Shown here piece by piece: positions 14,198-26,000 of a DNA stretch of 30,521 bases. The notes under the pieces were generated by a model, which searched no databases, was not told the DNA's origin, and saw only the letters and a list, made by a program, of their open reading frames with translations. The position numbers and the translations under genes were made by a program. This DNA is from CAYHPY01 sp964358485. GTDB lineage: Bacteria > Elusimicrobiota > Elusimicrobia > UBA1565 > UBA9628. Within the stretch, counting starts at the first letter, position 1; each line of letters begins with the position of its first letter. The stretch is from positions 1 to 30,521 of the forward strand of contig CAYHPY010000042.1 of the NCBI GenBank assembly GCA_964358485.1, in the 5' to 3' direction.

Positions 14198-15358
14198 ATG
14201 AACCACCCCGAATACCCCCGGTTTTGGGCCGCCTTGGCGGCGGCATTCCTGGTCGGCGCGCCGCTCTCGGCGGCGCCGGTTCCCCAGGAAGACCTTGAAG
14301 TCGACGCGATCTCCGGGGCCGATGAGGCCTCCTCCGAGGAGTCCGACCCCAAGGAAACCGATTCGAACGTTTATCCCGACGGCTTCATGGGCCCCCTCCC
14401 CCCGGGCGCCTGCTACGCCAGCCAGTGCTCCAGCCAGGGAATCGACCCCCTCTCCGGCCAGACCTCGGGCTCCACCCTGAACGCCTCCTCCGACGCCTGC
14501 ACCCCCTGGAGGATTCCGTGCGCTTGGCCTCCCCCGGAGGGGCTCGACCCCAAGGACGGGCTGACCCAACCACCGCCGGGGAAGTACATCCAGAAGAGCC
14601 CCGGAGGGGATTTTATCTGCGACAGCAGCGTCTGCACGAACTGCGAGTACTCCGAGGAATGCAAGCAAATGAAGGCGTCGGAGAAGAGCGCCCAGGACAA
14701 GCTGAAGGCCGAGGAGGAGCAGAAAAAGAAGGACGAGAAGGCCAAGGCCGAGGCCGATCGCCTCGCCAAGGAGTCCAAGGCCGAAGATGAGCGAAAGGGC
14801 CAATGCCTGAACTGCCGCACTGACGGTCCCAGCCTGACCGCCTCCAACTCGCCGGAAACCTCCAACCCCGGCCGGACCGGCTCCGACTCGCCCGGAACCA
14901 ACACCCCCCCTGCCCCGGACCCGGGAGCAGACGGGGACCTCCCGGACGACTCCTTCGACCCCGACACCTACAACGATCAAGTCGACAGCTACGCCAACGG
15001 CCCGGCCCTGGGCTTTGAACTGGCCGGAATAGGCGGCGCCGCGGGCTCCAAGACCGGCGGCGGCGCCCCGGGCGATCCGTTCGGCTCCGACGAGCCCGCC
15101 GGCGGCGGCACTTTCCAACAGATCATCGACACTTCCCGAAACCTCCGCGGCTCGGGAGACGGCTCGACGGCCGCCGGACAGCTCTCCGGCATGAACGCGG
15201 CCGGCCGCGTTTCCGAGGGGGAGGCCGACGCGGGGCTGGATTCGCTCTGGGGGAAGTTCCGAAAACTCTGGAACGAAGAGGCCCCGGCGCCCGCCCCTTC
15301 CACCCCGGACAACATCAAGCCGGTCCCCTTCCAGGGCGTCAAGAACGACCCCAGCTGA
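14198..15358 (+). CDS. Secreted cysteine-containing low-complexity protein of unknown function
   Basis: This 386-residue protein matches no family I recognise. A signal peptide (about 1-26, AALAAAFLVGAPLSAA) is followed by an acidic Ser/Asp/Glu stretch. A Pro/Gly-rich part then carries ten cysteines, most in close pairs (CYASQC, CTNC, CLNC and single Cys between). Residues about 158-200 form a highly charged helix (KAEEEQKKKDEKAKAEADRL), probably coiled coil, lying between CTNC and CLNC. The C-terminal half is rich in Gly, Ser, Pro and Asp and looks disordered. Paired cysteines in an exported protein suggest disulfides or metal binding. It is divergent from the five-gene operon and followed by another secreted protein gene after 106 bases. 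The start is supported by the signal peptide; no ribosome binding site is evident. Confidence 0.65.
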   Translation: MNHPEYPRFWAALAAAFLVGAPLSAAPVPQEDLEVDAISGADEASSEESDPKETDSNVYPDGFMGPLPPGACYASQCSSQGIDPLSGQTSGSTLNASSDACTPWRIPCAWPPPEGLDPKDGLTQPPPGKYIQKSPGGDFICDSSVCTNCEYSEECKQMKASEKSAQDKLKAEEEQKKKDEKAKAEADRLAKESKAEDERKGQCLNCRTDGPSLTASNSPETSNPGRTGSDSPGTNTPPAPDPGADGDLPDDSFDPDTYNDQVDSYANGPALGFELAGIGGAAGSKTGGGAPGDPFGSDEPAGGGTFQQIIDTSRNLRGSGDGSTAAGQLSGMNAAGRVSEGEADAGLDSLWGKFRKLWNEEAPAPAPSTPDNIKPVPFQGVKNDPS

Positions 15359-15451
15359 CGCCCCCGCTGCCCTTTCGGCCCCCCAATACCTAGGCCCTCT
15401 GTCCCCCTTTTCCTGGGTCCAATGACTCTCCCCGGGGCCAAGGCCGGGTGC

Positions 15452-15457
15452 TATCCT
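15452..15457 (+). promoter_or_regulatory. Possible -10 box close to the start codon at 15465
   Basis: TGCTATCCTTGAAGGGATG places TATCCT 7 bases before the ATG, the same tight layout as the boxes at 87-92 and 108-113. The remaining intergenic bases (15359-15451) are GC-rich and show no clear -35. Alternatively AAGGG serves as a weak ribosome binding site for the ATG at 15465 or 15474. Confidence 0.3.
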
Positions 15458-15464
15458 TGAAGGG

Positions 15465-16004
15465 ATGAGGACCATGGCTTTGCTGCTCGCGGCATGGATG
15501 ATCCCCGTCGGCCCCTCGGCCGCGGCGGATTCCGCCGGCCTGGGCTCCGCGCTTCCCGGGACCCGCCTGTCCCCGCCGGCTCCCCGGCAGGATGCCTCCC
15601 TGACCGGCCCCGCCCAGGCCCTCGTGAGCCAAGACCCCCTGACCCGTCGGATTTTGAAGGAGCAGGTGACCCACCAGAACGGAGGCGTCACGGGATTTGT
15701 CCGGCTGCCGACCGGGCAGGGCATCGAGCTTCGGGCCGTGGACCTGGGCCCGATGCCGCTGACGGGCGCCGTTGCGGCGGCCCCCGCCAGGGTTCCTACG
15801 GCTTTAACCCCGGCGCCCGGCTTGGCCGCCGGACCGGAGGCCTCCGCCGCGCCCCTCGCGCCGCGCCGTCCCGCGAAAGCGGCGGCCGAACAGCTCAAAG
15901 TCTTGGACCGGCAGAACCGCGGGCAGAATTGGAACGGAGAAGCGGCTCCGGTCCGGGCTGCGCCCCGGAAGAAGAAAGCAGCGCCCCCCGAACAACTCTA
16001 TTAA
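15465..16004 (+). CDS. Small secreted protein of unknown function
   Basis: This 179-residue protein has a signal peptide (about 1-21, MALLLAAWMIPVGPSAA), then an Ala/Pro-rich region. A short ordered-looking core covers about 50-95 (DPLTRRILKEQVTHQNGG followed by FVRLPTGQGIELRAVDLG). The tail is Ala/Pro-rich and then basic (RKKKAAPPEQLY). I recognise no family. An in-frame ATG at 15474 is an alternative start that would shorten the n-region by 3 residues. The stop codon TAA (16002-16004) touches the left arm of the inverted repeat at 16003, so the repeat may have set or moved the end of this gene. It faces the PorV-like gene tail to tail. Confidence 0.6.
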   Translation: MRTMALLLAAWMIPVGPSAAADSAGLGSALPGTRLSPPAPRQDASLTGPAQALVSQDPLTRRILKEQVTHQNGGVTGFVRLPTGQGIELRAVDLGPMPLTGAVAAAPARVPTALTPAPGLAAGPEASAAPLAPRRPAKAAAEQLKVLDRQNRGQNWNGEAAPVRAAPRKKKAAPPEQLY

Positions 16005-16062
16005 AATTGGGACACCCCCCATTTTTACCATTAAAGGTAAAAATGGGGGGTGTCCCAATTTT
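16003..16062. terminator. Perfect 27-bp inverted repeat, bidirectional terminator between convergent genes
   Basis: The arms 16003-16029 and 16036-16062 are perfect reverse complements with a 6-base loop ATTAAA. The stem contains GGGACACCCCCC and is AT-rich at its base, so a transcript from either strand folds the same hairpin and meets a run of U (plus strand T run at 16059-16063; minus strand T run from 16006 leftward is AATTTT-like). It lies exactly between the ends of convergent genes at 16004 and 16092, the place for a shared terminator. Confidence 0.7.
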
Positions 16063-16091
16063 TACTGAAATTGTTCCGTTGTCCCTTTTTT
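16003..16091. repeat. REP/MITE-like palindromic element
   Basis: The whole gap between the convergent stops is filled by palindrome-derived sequence. After the 27-bp hairpin, 16063-16091 carries a degenerate further copy (TTGTCCC followed by eight T), so GGGACA or its complement occurs three times. GGGACA-type palindromes next to A/T runs are typical of dispersed bacterial repeats mobilised in trans by REP-associated tyrosine transposases. No transposase lies in this window and only this copy is present, so dispersal in the genome is an inference. Confidence 0.45.
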
Positions 16092-17063
16092 TTAAAACTT
16101 CACATGCAGGGAATATCTGAAAGAATTCCCCAGATCGCCGAAGGGAAGCCAAGCGAAATCGAAGGAGAAGCGCCCGAAGCCCATGCCCAGGCCGAAAGTT
16201 CCCCCGTATAGCCCGCCGGCCGTCGTTGAGCGGCTGATCGGACTTGTGTAGCCCGCCCGAACCGCGCCACGAACCTCCTTATTGAAGGCGTGGCGGTACT
16301 CGCCCCCGGCGGCCAGCCGGGGATTGCCGTCCCGGGGGACCGTCGCCTCCAAGGCACCCATAAGCTTGGGACTGAACCGGTAAGACGCGCCGGCGAACAT
16401 CGTGGTGGGCAGGGGATCGGACATATGGGAAAAGCGCTGCTCGGTGCCCAGGTGGCGGACTCCGAAACTCAGAGCCATCAGATCCATCCGGTAAAGCGCC
16501 CCCAGATCGGCCGCCACCGCCCCGGCATGGACCGTGTCGATGTCGGACTCCACGTATTTGGCCGCCCCTCCCAGAGACAGCCCCGTGTAGGGGAAGGCGT
16601 AGGCGTAGGCCAGGGAATAGGCGAAATCATTGGCCCCGAAGCTGCTGTCGGGGGTGTCGGTCTCGGTCAGGCCCCGCCGCTCGATGCGCCCGACGGAGAG
16701 ATTGGTGACCGAAAAGCCCAAGACCCCGTAAGCGTTGGAATCCTTCCGGGTGGAGGTCCACCGCAGAAGCGGAACCGCCACGGCGGCGAACTCGTAGTCC
16801 ACGTCCTGGAAATGCTCGTTGTGCATCCCGGTGACCTCGACGCTCTTGAGGGCCGCCAGCCCGGCCGGGTTGTAGTAGATCGCGTGGACGTCGTCGGCCA
16901 CCGCGGAAAACGCCTCGCCCATCCCGGCGGGCCGCGCCCCCGGGCCGATCTTCAGGAACTGCGCTCCGGCCGTTCCCCGGTCGCCGGAGCCGAAACCTTG
17001 GCACGGCGCAGCCGTGCCAAGCCAGAGGATCGTTCCGTAAAGTAATGCCGTTGCCTTTTTCAT
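16092..17063 (-). CDS. PorV/PorQ-family (UPF0164-like) outer-membrane beta-barrel protein
   Basis: This 323-residue exported protein has a signal peptide (about 1-24, LLYGTILWLGTAAPCQGFG). The family start follows: GAQFLKIGPGARPAGMGEAF, then SAVADDVHAIYYNPAGLA at about 52-69. The rest alternates short strands with Gly and aromatic residues, as in a FadL-like barrel, and ends in FRYSLHVKF with the terminal Phe used by the BAM machinery. In Bacteroidota, PorV is the outer-membrane shuttle that carries type IX cargo to the cell-surface attachment complex; PorQ is a relative. Many diderm phyla have PorV-like proteins of unproven role. Its ATG directly follows the stop of the 3393-aa gene with no gap, so the two are co-expressed, consistent with a cargo/shuttle pair. 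Confidence 0.85.
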   Translation of the reverse strand: MKKATALLYGTILWLGTAAPCQGFGSGDRGTAGAQFLKIGPGARPAGMGEAFSAVADDVHAIYYNPAGLAALKSVEVTGMHNEHFQDVDYEFAAVAVPLLRWTSTRKDSNAYGVLGFSVTNLSVGRIERRGLTETDTPDSSFGANDFAYSLAYAYAFPYTGLSLGGAAKYVESDIDTVHAGAVAADLGALYRMDLMALSFGVRHLGTEQRFSHMSDPLPTTMFAGASYRFSPKLMGALEATVPRDGNPRLAAGGEYRHAFNKEVRGAVRAGYTSPISRSTTAGGLYGGTFGLGMGFGRFSFDFAWLPFGDLGNSFRYSLHVKF

Positions 17064-20000
17064 CTACTTGATAACCGCCATCTTGAAAAACTTGCTGTGC
17101 CGCCCCACCCTGATCTGCCCCATATAGACTCCGCTGGCCACGTCCCGTCCCGAGTCATTGCGTCCGTCCCAAGCCTGGTAGTAGTGCTGACCGCGCGCCA
17201 AGGTCCCCAGGTCGATGGTGCGGATCCGCTCGCCGGAAAGCGTAAAGACCCGGAAGGTGGCCTCCCCCGAAACCGAGAGGGGCAGGGAAAAGCGGACCAT
17301 CGTCCCCCGCACCGTATGGTTGGCGACGGGATGGATGGTTTGCACGGTTTTGACCGTGAGGTCGAAGGGATTGGGGAAGGCGAAAGCCTCCATCTCGGAG
17401 GCGCCGAAGGTATCCCCGGTGATGACGTTGACGTTGCTTTGGAACATGACGAAGGTCGAGAAATGGTTGACGTTGATCGTGATGGTATGGTTCTCGTAGT
17501 CGATGACCGGCGGCGCCCCGGTGACGTCCTGCTGGAGAATGTAGGCGTTGGCGGCGGTGTTGTACCAATAGAGGTTGATCGTCGTTGGATCGGTGCCCGT
17601 GGAATAGGAGATCGTCATCTGCACGGGCTTGGAAAGGGCCGTGCGGATGCCCAGGGGCAGGAGAATGTCGTAGAACGCGCTGAACGGGCTGATCTCCGGA
17701 GGGGTGGCGGCCATGGCGCGGAGCAGGGACTCGGGGTACGCCGATGGGGCGAAGCGCAGGGAGGCGATGTTGCGTTCCTCGTTGGTGCGATAGCTCGACA
17801 CGCTCACTCCCTGTTTGGAAAGCGACTCGGAGGAGATCCGCAGGGTCACGTCCACCGAAGAGGAGGCCTCCACCGAGAAGGCCCCCGCGGGCATGGTGAT
17901 GCGCCCGTTGTCCCCTTCGACGATGAGGTTGCCCCCGGAGAAGTTGCTGATGGCGTTCTGGTGCGCCCCATCCAACCCGACGTAGAAGGTGGTTATCGAG
18001 CGCAAGGGGAACTCGGGGTTGACCCCGTCCAGGGAATCGGGGTCGGTCACCGCGCTGAAGCCGTTGACGCGCAGGCTGAAGGTCGTCTCGCCGCCGCCCG
18101 GCGTGTAGACGGCCGCCAGGCGGGAACGGTCTCCGGCCAACTCGAATTCGGACAGGGCCCCCTTGGCCGAATAGGTCGAAAGAAGCTGGGACAGGGAATC
18201 GTCGGCGGCGGTCTTGGCCCGGAAGGGCTGGCTGGTCTCCACCAGGATTTTGAAGGTCCCATCGCTCTTGCGCTTGGCCTTGGCGAAGACCGAGGGTTTG
18301 GGGGAGCGATAGACCACGTCCAAGGTCCGGGTCTCGGTGGAGGTGAAGACGATCGCCGAGGCCCCCTCGGGCGAGAAGGGGACCCCCTTGGAGTCGATCA
18401 ACAGCAGGCGGTAGGAGAGCCCCGCCTTGAAGCCGCTGAGGGAGTACTCGGTCGCCGTCCGGGTGTTGGGGTCGACGACCAGGGAGCCTTCCACGATCTC
18501 CGAGAAATCGGCCGTCGCGGCGGCGGCTCCGACGATCTCCGACGAGCTCGGGCTCGAACCGTCCGGCTTCTTCAAAGTCCCGGAGAGGGACCCGCCCGCC
18601 GAAAGGGTCAGCGTTCCCAGGTCGATCGAGGAATCCGAGATCGTAACGTTGCGGACCACGGAGCCGTGGTTGAGGGCCAGGATGGTAAGCTTATAGCTTC
18701 CCGCCGTCAGGGCAGAGAGCTCGAAGTTTCCGTCGCGGTCGGTCCGAAGGATGATGTCCCCGATCGGGGTGTCCGTGGGAATTTGGCCGGATTTGAGGAG
18801 GAACACCTCCGCCCCGGGACGGGTCCGGCCGGCGTCGCCGAACGGGATGGTCAAAGCCGCGCTTCCCGCGGCCGCCGCGGCCTTGCCCTTGATGGAGTAG
18901 GGCGCCGCCGTCAGGGAAAAGTCCAGCGAGGTCGTGGAGCTCAAATCCACCGAAGGGGCCGCTTTCCGCTCGTAGGGCAGGAGCACTTCGCCTTGTTCCC
19001 CGGAGCCCCGGGCGGCGGCGACCACGTCGTAGAAGCGGATGCGGGGATCCAATCCGCTGAGCAGGTAACCGCCGTCCTTGTCGGTGACGGCGGAGACGCG
19101 GTCCTGGTCGCTGGCTTGGCGGATCGAAGGGCGGGCCTCGATTTTAACGTTGGCCACCCCGGCGCCCGAGGCGGTGACCTTGCCCCGCAGGTCGAGGGCG
19201 GCCGAGAGCTTCACGATTGAGATGTCGGTGACCTTGCCCTCGTCGATCTTGACGCCGGGCGCGAAAGAGGAAACCAGGTTGATCCCGCCCTCCAAGGTGT
19301 CCTCGGAGTTGTTGCGGGAGACGAATTTCACGTCGTAGGTTCCGGGCAGGAGGTTTTCGATCACGAACTGGTCGGCGGCGTCAAAGCCGATCCCCCCGCA
19401 GAAATTTCCTCCGCAAGACCGGGGATTGGCCTGGCCGAACCCGCCCTGGAACCAGGGATTGGCCACGGCCTGAATCTGGAAGTTCTTGGGCAGGAGGGAG
19501 GCGCTTTGGGCGCCGATCAATTGCAAAGGCCCGGTGGTGCCGTCGGGCAGCCTCTGTTGGATGGCCAATTTACCCTTGATAATGCCGCCCTGGACCAGCG
19601 AGATGTCCTCCCCGGTCAGGTTGAAGGTCTGGACCTTGACGGATTTGGGGCGGGCCGCGTAGGCCCGGGGATAGCCCTGGTCCTCGACCCGAACCGCGTA
19701 GGCCCCGGCGGCCACCCGGTCGAAATAATACTTGGCCTGGGGAGAATTATTGAAGGAAGTCACGAGCGTCCGCTGAACGTTGCCCGCCGAATCCAGGAGG
19801 CTGACCCGGAACGGACGGCTGAGCAGGGTCTGCGGCGGGGCCAGCAACTGGCCGGAGACCGAGAACCCCGCGTCGAGCTGCAGGGCCGCGACCACGGTGT
19901 CCGAGGACACGGTGAGGAAAGTCCTCAATTGCGGAAGCTCGTCGCCGTTGGCGGTGTTGTTGTCGATCTCGGCGTTGTTTCGGAGCATGTAAAGTCCCGC

Positions 20001-23000
20001 GGGAATCCCCTTGAAAGTGAACGCCCCCGCCGTCGAGACCTCCGCGAGGTAGCCATGGAAGGGATTGGGCGAATTCTGCCCGACCTCGTTTCCGGGCGAG
20101 GGCGAGAAACAGGCCGAGCCCCCGGCCTGAGCCCGGAACAAAGGACCGCTCAAAAACCCGCCGAAGAAGGGATTGGCCGGAATGAGCTCCATGTGAAAGG
20201 TGGTTGTGGTGACCGGGAGGCTTGAGCCCATCAGGCAGTAATTGGTGGTCCCCGCGTTGGCCAAAAGGCCCGCGATGGAGCTGACGTTGACGGAATAATC
20301 CGCGCGGGAGAAGATGACGTTTCCGGAAAGCGAGACCGTTCCCTTGACGGTGTAAGTCGAGCCCCCCAAGTCCAGGTCCAGCGTGGCCGTCGCCCCCTGG
20401 GTCAGGGCGACCTGCTTGACCTGGAACATGCCCGTCGGGCCGTACAGCGCCTCCACCGTAAAAAACCCGGCGGAAAGCGGAGGTGACTGCCAGGTGGCGC
20501 TGGAGGGGAAGTATTGGACGGTGTTGGCCCCCATCAGGTTCGACCGCAGGACCGGGGCGACTCCCGGCCCCCGGATCAGGCCCGAGACCTTGGAAAATTC
20601 CGAAGGCGGATAATTGGTCCCCGAGGGAAGCCGCAGGGTAATGATGATCCGGGCGTCGTTGGGGCGCATGAAGAGATTGGCGGCGCCCTGCCCTCCGGAG
20701 ACCGCGACGGTCGACCGCAAATCCACGAACCCCGGGAGATTGGCGGTGATAAACTGCGTCCCGTTGTCCAAGCCAGAAAGGCTGAAGGTGCTGGAGGTCA
20801 CCGTCCCGTTCTCCGACATCCGGATGCGGACCGAGGCCTTGCTGAAGGTGGCCGGATTAAAAGCGTTGAGGAAAAGGTCGAAGCCCGAGCCTCCGGCCGC
20901 ACCGCCCAACTTGACGCCCATCCCGGTCGTGTTGCCGACGACGGTCACCGTCCCCTTGAGGACCCCGCCGGAGCTCAAGAACAGGTCGAAGCCCCCCGTG
21001 AGGGAATTTCCGATGTCGGTGTCGCTGGAGATGTAAACCGAGCTGGAAACGCCGACGAAACCGAAGGTCCGCGCCGAGATGGTCCAGGAACCGGGGGACA
21101 GCCCGAAGAGGGAATAGGTGGCGCTGGTGGGGTTGACCCCGGCAACCGGCCCTTGAATGAAAGCCCCGCCGAAGACGGTGGGAGCCGCGTCGCCCGCGCG
21201 CGCGCCCTGGACGGAGACCCAGGAACCATAAGCCACGGTCCCGGGCAGGACGGCGTAGCCGTAGAGATTCGCCTTTCGGTCCAGGTTGACCACCACGTCG
21301 GCGCCGGCGCCTCCCGCCACGACGACGGCCTTGACGGTGGTCGAGAGCCCGAGCTCCGCCACCTGAATATCCAGATCATAAGTTCCGCCCACGACCGAGA
21401 GGGTGGTCCAGGTGGACGCCGACCCTCCGAAGCTCTGGCCGCCGTCGTCGGAGCTGCTGGAGCCGGAGGAAAAGTGCAGGGTCCCGAAAGAAGTTTGAGA
21501 GTAATTGGAATTATGGGCCTTCACCCGCCCGAAGAGCTCCCGGGGCGCCAGGGTCGCGATGGAGGCCGACACCCGGATCGTGGAAGGCGATTGGAAGGGG
21601 ATGGTCCCGATGTCCACCCCCCCGGCGGCCGCCGTCACGCTCAACGAGCTGACCGTCAAGCGGGTGAACCGCTTGTAGATGGGGTCCAAAACCGCGGTGG
21701 AGGCCTCGACGTTGTAGACCCTGCCGGCTTCCAAACCGTTGATTTGGAAGTACCCCGTGGCGCTGGCGGCCGCGTAATGGCCGTAATGGCTCCCCGGGCC
21801 GAAGGCGATCACCCCGGCGGAGGCCCCGGTGGAATTGACCGTGCCGTAGATCGAGGCCGTCTTGGTGGAAATGTAGATTTGACCCCGTTGATCGGCCACG
21901 GAGCCGCCCTCGACGAGAATCTTGACGAAGTAGGCGCCCGGCGGCATCGAGCGGGCCGGGACGATCCGTTCGTTGATGCCGTTCCAGGCGACGTTGCGGC
22001 CGGAATCCCCCATCCCGAAGCGGTGAAAAACCTCCGGATAGAAGTCTGGATAGCTGGAGGAAATGATCACCTCCCAGCGGGCGGTCGGCTCCGAGACCTT
22101 GAAATTGACGAAGGCCGGGGAGAGGAAGGTGTTGCCCGTCATGGTGGAGCTCAAGGCTCCCGGGGTCAAGGTCCCCGAATCCAGGGAAACCGCGGAAAGG
22201 GAAATCGAGCTTGAGTACAGCCGCACGAAGCGCGACGCCTCGACGATCGTGCCCCCCAAGGCGGCCGTCGCCCGGAGGAGCTCGAAGCTCACCCCCGAGG
22301 TGGAGGTCCGGTAATAAAAACCGGCAGAGGCGGAAGCCAAGGCCCCGATGGCGACCTGCCGGCTTGGAATCTCCGCGCCGGAGCCCGAAGCGTAAAAGCT
22401 GGTGTTGGCGTCCAAGGACCCGAAATTCCCGGCGAAGAGGCTTACGTTCAACGCGGCCGGCGTCACGGTGGAGACGCCGCAGGCGTCGGTCACCACGATC
22501 TGCATCGTAGGAGAGGTCTGTAGGGGGCCCACGGAGATCTGCTCGGCCGGGCTGAAGGCGATGCGCTTGGCCCCTCCCGGGGTCAAGGTGAAGGCGGGGG
22601 CGGTGGTGATGGCCACCAAAGTCCCCAAAGGGCTGGCGCGGCTCATGATGGAGAAGGTTTGGGAACTGGTGGCCAGGCCGCCGGAGGGAGGAAAGCCCTT
22701 ATAGGTGATGAAAATCTGGTTGCCCCGGTCCATCTTCGCTCCCGACGTGGGGCTCACGAGGATCCAGTTTTCGCCCAAGGTGGTGTTTCCGGCTTTGGCC
22801 GGGTTGAGATCGACGGTAACGCTCGTGGTCGCCCCCACCGTGAGCTCCCCCGGGAGCAGGGCGGCGGGGGCGACGAATTGCCGGAGATTGGGCCGGCTCC
22901 AACCGTCGGGGACGCGGACGGCGATCATGCCTCCCGGGGTGATCGAGCTCCAGCCGACCGTGAAGACCACGGTCGAGATGATGGGCTGGCAGCCCTCGGT

Positions 23001-26000
23001 CAGGTCGGGCAGGATGACGGCCGTCCCCTCGCCGTCTCCCTTGGGGGCCTGGGCGAGCTGGGAATTGAAGGTGAAGGTCGTTTGGGCGATCGCGGACATC
23101 TGGGCGGGGTTGGAGGTTTTGGCGATGATGTAATAGCTGGTGTAGTCGGTCAGATCGGAATCCAGGAACGGAACCGACCAGCCGACATTGGCGCCCCCCG
23201 GGGGATTCATCGAACCGCCCGAGAACTGAGCTGCCCCCGAGGTGAAAGTTTTCGCCGCCCAGTCCCAGAACAAGCCCGTGCTGGCGCCGGGGTTCTTGCG
23301 TTGGACGGCGATGATGACCGTGCTCACCGCCACCCCGTCAAAGGCGTTCCCGGAGATGCTCCCTCCCAGGGTCGCACGGACGGAGTTGTTGGGGATGTTG
23401 ATGCCGATGGAGGGGGCGACAGCGGGCACGACCGAGAAGGGCAAGGTCTGCGCAACGGCCATCGTTGGGACGGCGGTGTTGCTGGCGATCAAGACGACTC
23501 CGCTTCCCAACGCGCCGAAAGAGACGTTCACGAAAGTGGTCACCCCGGCCGCCAGCGCCGCGGTTTGGGGGATGTTGTTGGAATTGAAAGGGGCCGCGGT
23601 GGTGAGCTTGATGGGGTCGGAGACGGTGGGAACGGCGTTCCAGAATTCGTCGGTTCCGCGGACGGTCACCTGGAAGAAGGTGTTTTGATAGACGTTTTGC
23701 GGAGCGCCTTTGCGCCCCGTGATGGTGTCGGGATCGGCGGTTTCCCCGGGCATCAGGATCTGGAGCTTGCTGAAAACCTGCGCGACGGAACGGGAGGCTT
23801 CTTCCGTGCCCCCGTAAGAACCCATGTTCGCCCGGCTCCCGTTTTGGCTGGTTTCGCGCGAGAACGGCGCGCCCGGATGTGCCCCGTCGATAGTCTGGGC
23901 CGTGGCGCCGTCTGAGGTGAAAGCCCCCAGGGCCGGACTGAAGCGCCCGCCCGCCGACCGGGGATGGAAATCCTCCACGCCCGCCCCGGGATCGGCCCAA
24001 AGCGGGTGGACCGAGCGAGCATGCCGGTCTTGCCCGGTGGCCTGGTACCAGGCCAAGGGAAGCTCGAAGCCCGCGCCTCCCCAGTACACGCTGTTGCGGG
24101 AATTGGAGCTGAAATAGTTGTTGTAATCCAGCTGGTGATTGACGTCGGCGCTCTCCTGGGCGAATCTCAAGGTGAACGAGGAGCCCGTCACCGTCATCGA
24201 GGCGGAGAAGACGTTGGCCTTCATCCGCAGGCCCGTGGCCACGCCCCGGAAATCCGCCAGGACGGCGTTGGCCGCCGCTCCAGTGGAGTGAAAGTCGTTG
24301 AACTCGATCTCCGCCGAAACGGAGCCGTCGAGCGCCAGCCCCGTGATGGAGCCGCCCGTGATCATGCCCGGGTTGGAGACGCGGTTGTGCTTGAAGCTCA
24401 GGCCCGGCGTGGACCGGACGTAGGCCCCGTAGCCCGTGAAGGCCCCCATCGAGCCGGAAGTGCGCCAGGCGAACGTGTTGTTTTCGACGGTCGCCCCGGC
24501 CGTCAGGCCATTGAGGTAGAGGCCGAAGGCGTCTTGGGCCGAGGTCACCGCCGGAATGATGAGATTGGAAAGAATCCTCAGGTTCGCGCCCGCCCCCGGG
24601 TTGTCGGCGAAGATCCCGTAGCGGGCCTGGGGCAGGATAGTATTGCTGGCGACAAGGATCGAACCCCGGTTGTCGAGCCCCAGAAGTACGCCCGTCCCTT
24701 GCACCCCCCCGGTGACGATGGAGGTCGCCAAAACGATGTTATAGCTCCGGTTGGCGGCCTGAAATCCGACCCCCGAAGTCCCCTGCCCGGCCAGGAAACT
24801 CGCGGTCACGACGGTGCCCGTCGCGTTGTCCAAGGAAAGGGCGGTCGAGCCTTGGAGATAGCATTCCGACACCAGGGCCGTCGAAGCCTTGACATAGAGG
24901 CCGGTCCCGGAGGCGGAGATCGTGCTCTGGGAAAAAGTGTTCCCGTTGGCGTTGTTGGTGACCGAGACGGCCGGACCGAACGGGTTGAGCAGCCACGAAC
25001 CCGAGAAGGTGTTTGACGAGGCGTCGGCCAAGACGACCGCGTTGAAACCGGCGGCGCCCGAGACCGCCGTGCTTTGGACGACTTGGTTGAAGTAGCCGTT
25101 GCCCAGGAAATGCAGGGCGGGCGCGCCCGAGGCGTAGAAGTAGGATTTCGAAAGAGTGTTGGCGGAAACCCCGTTCAACTGGACCGCCGAACCCGCGACC
25201 GCCGCTGCAACAGTGCTTCGGACCAAGGTATTTCCGTAGGCCCCGGCGCTCATCGACACCCCCGCGCCCCCCGGGTTGTAGATGAGACTGTCGGCGATCG
25301 TGTTCGAGGAGGCCCCGACAAAGGATAAGACGGGGGACGCGCTCGTCCGAGTGAACGTGCTCTGGCTCATGAGATTGAAGTTGCTGCCCGAGAAGAAATC
25401 GACCACCCCGGAGAGGTAGGAGCGGGTGACCGCGTTCGACGAGGCCCCCGTGAACGATCCGGCGTAACTCCCTGTGGCCGGGATCGTGCTTTGGTCGATT
25501 CTGTTGGCGTAGGCGTTATTGGAGAAAATGAAGCCCCCGGTCAGAAAGGAACCGGTGAAGGTGTTCGAGGCGGCGTCGACGGCGGAGAGGGCCGCCCCGG
25601 GAGCCGCCCCGATCACCAAGGAGCTCTGGCCCACGGTGTTGAACACGGACCCGCCGAATAACTTCAAGGCGTCTCCGTTGGGACTCTCGACATAGGAACC
25701 GGTCACGACGTTGCCGCTGGAACCTTTTATCCCCAGGGCGTGAAGGCCCGTGGACGCGCCGCCGATCACGGTGCTCTGGGAAACGGTGTTCCATTGGCCG
25801 CCCTCGATGCGCAGACCCTGGCCGCCGGGGCCGAGGATCCAGCTCCCGGAGATGGTGTTCGAGGAGACTCCGCTCATGACGACCGCGGTCCCCAGGCTGC
25901 CGGTGCAGATCGCGGTGCTCTGGCTCAGGGTATTGAAGGAGGTTCCGTCGCCGAAAAAGACGGCGGTGCTGGCCGAATTTTGCAGGTAGGAACGGTCGGC

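Noticed and set aside
17097..22214. Long open frames on the plus strand opposite the giant gene (up to about 700 codons)
   Set aside because: They have runs of Gly/Arg/Asp/Glu typical of antisense frames in GC-rich DNA, no signal peptide or motif, and lie wholly inside a convincing 3393-codon gene.
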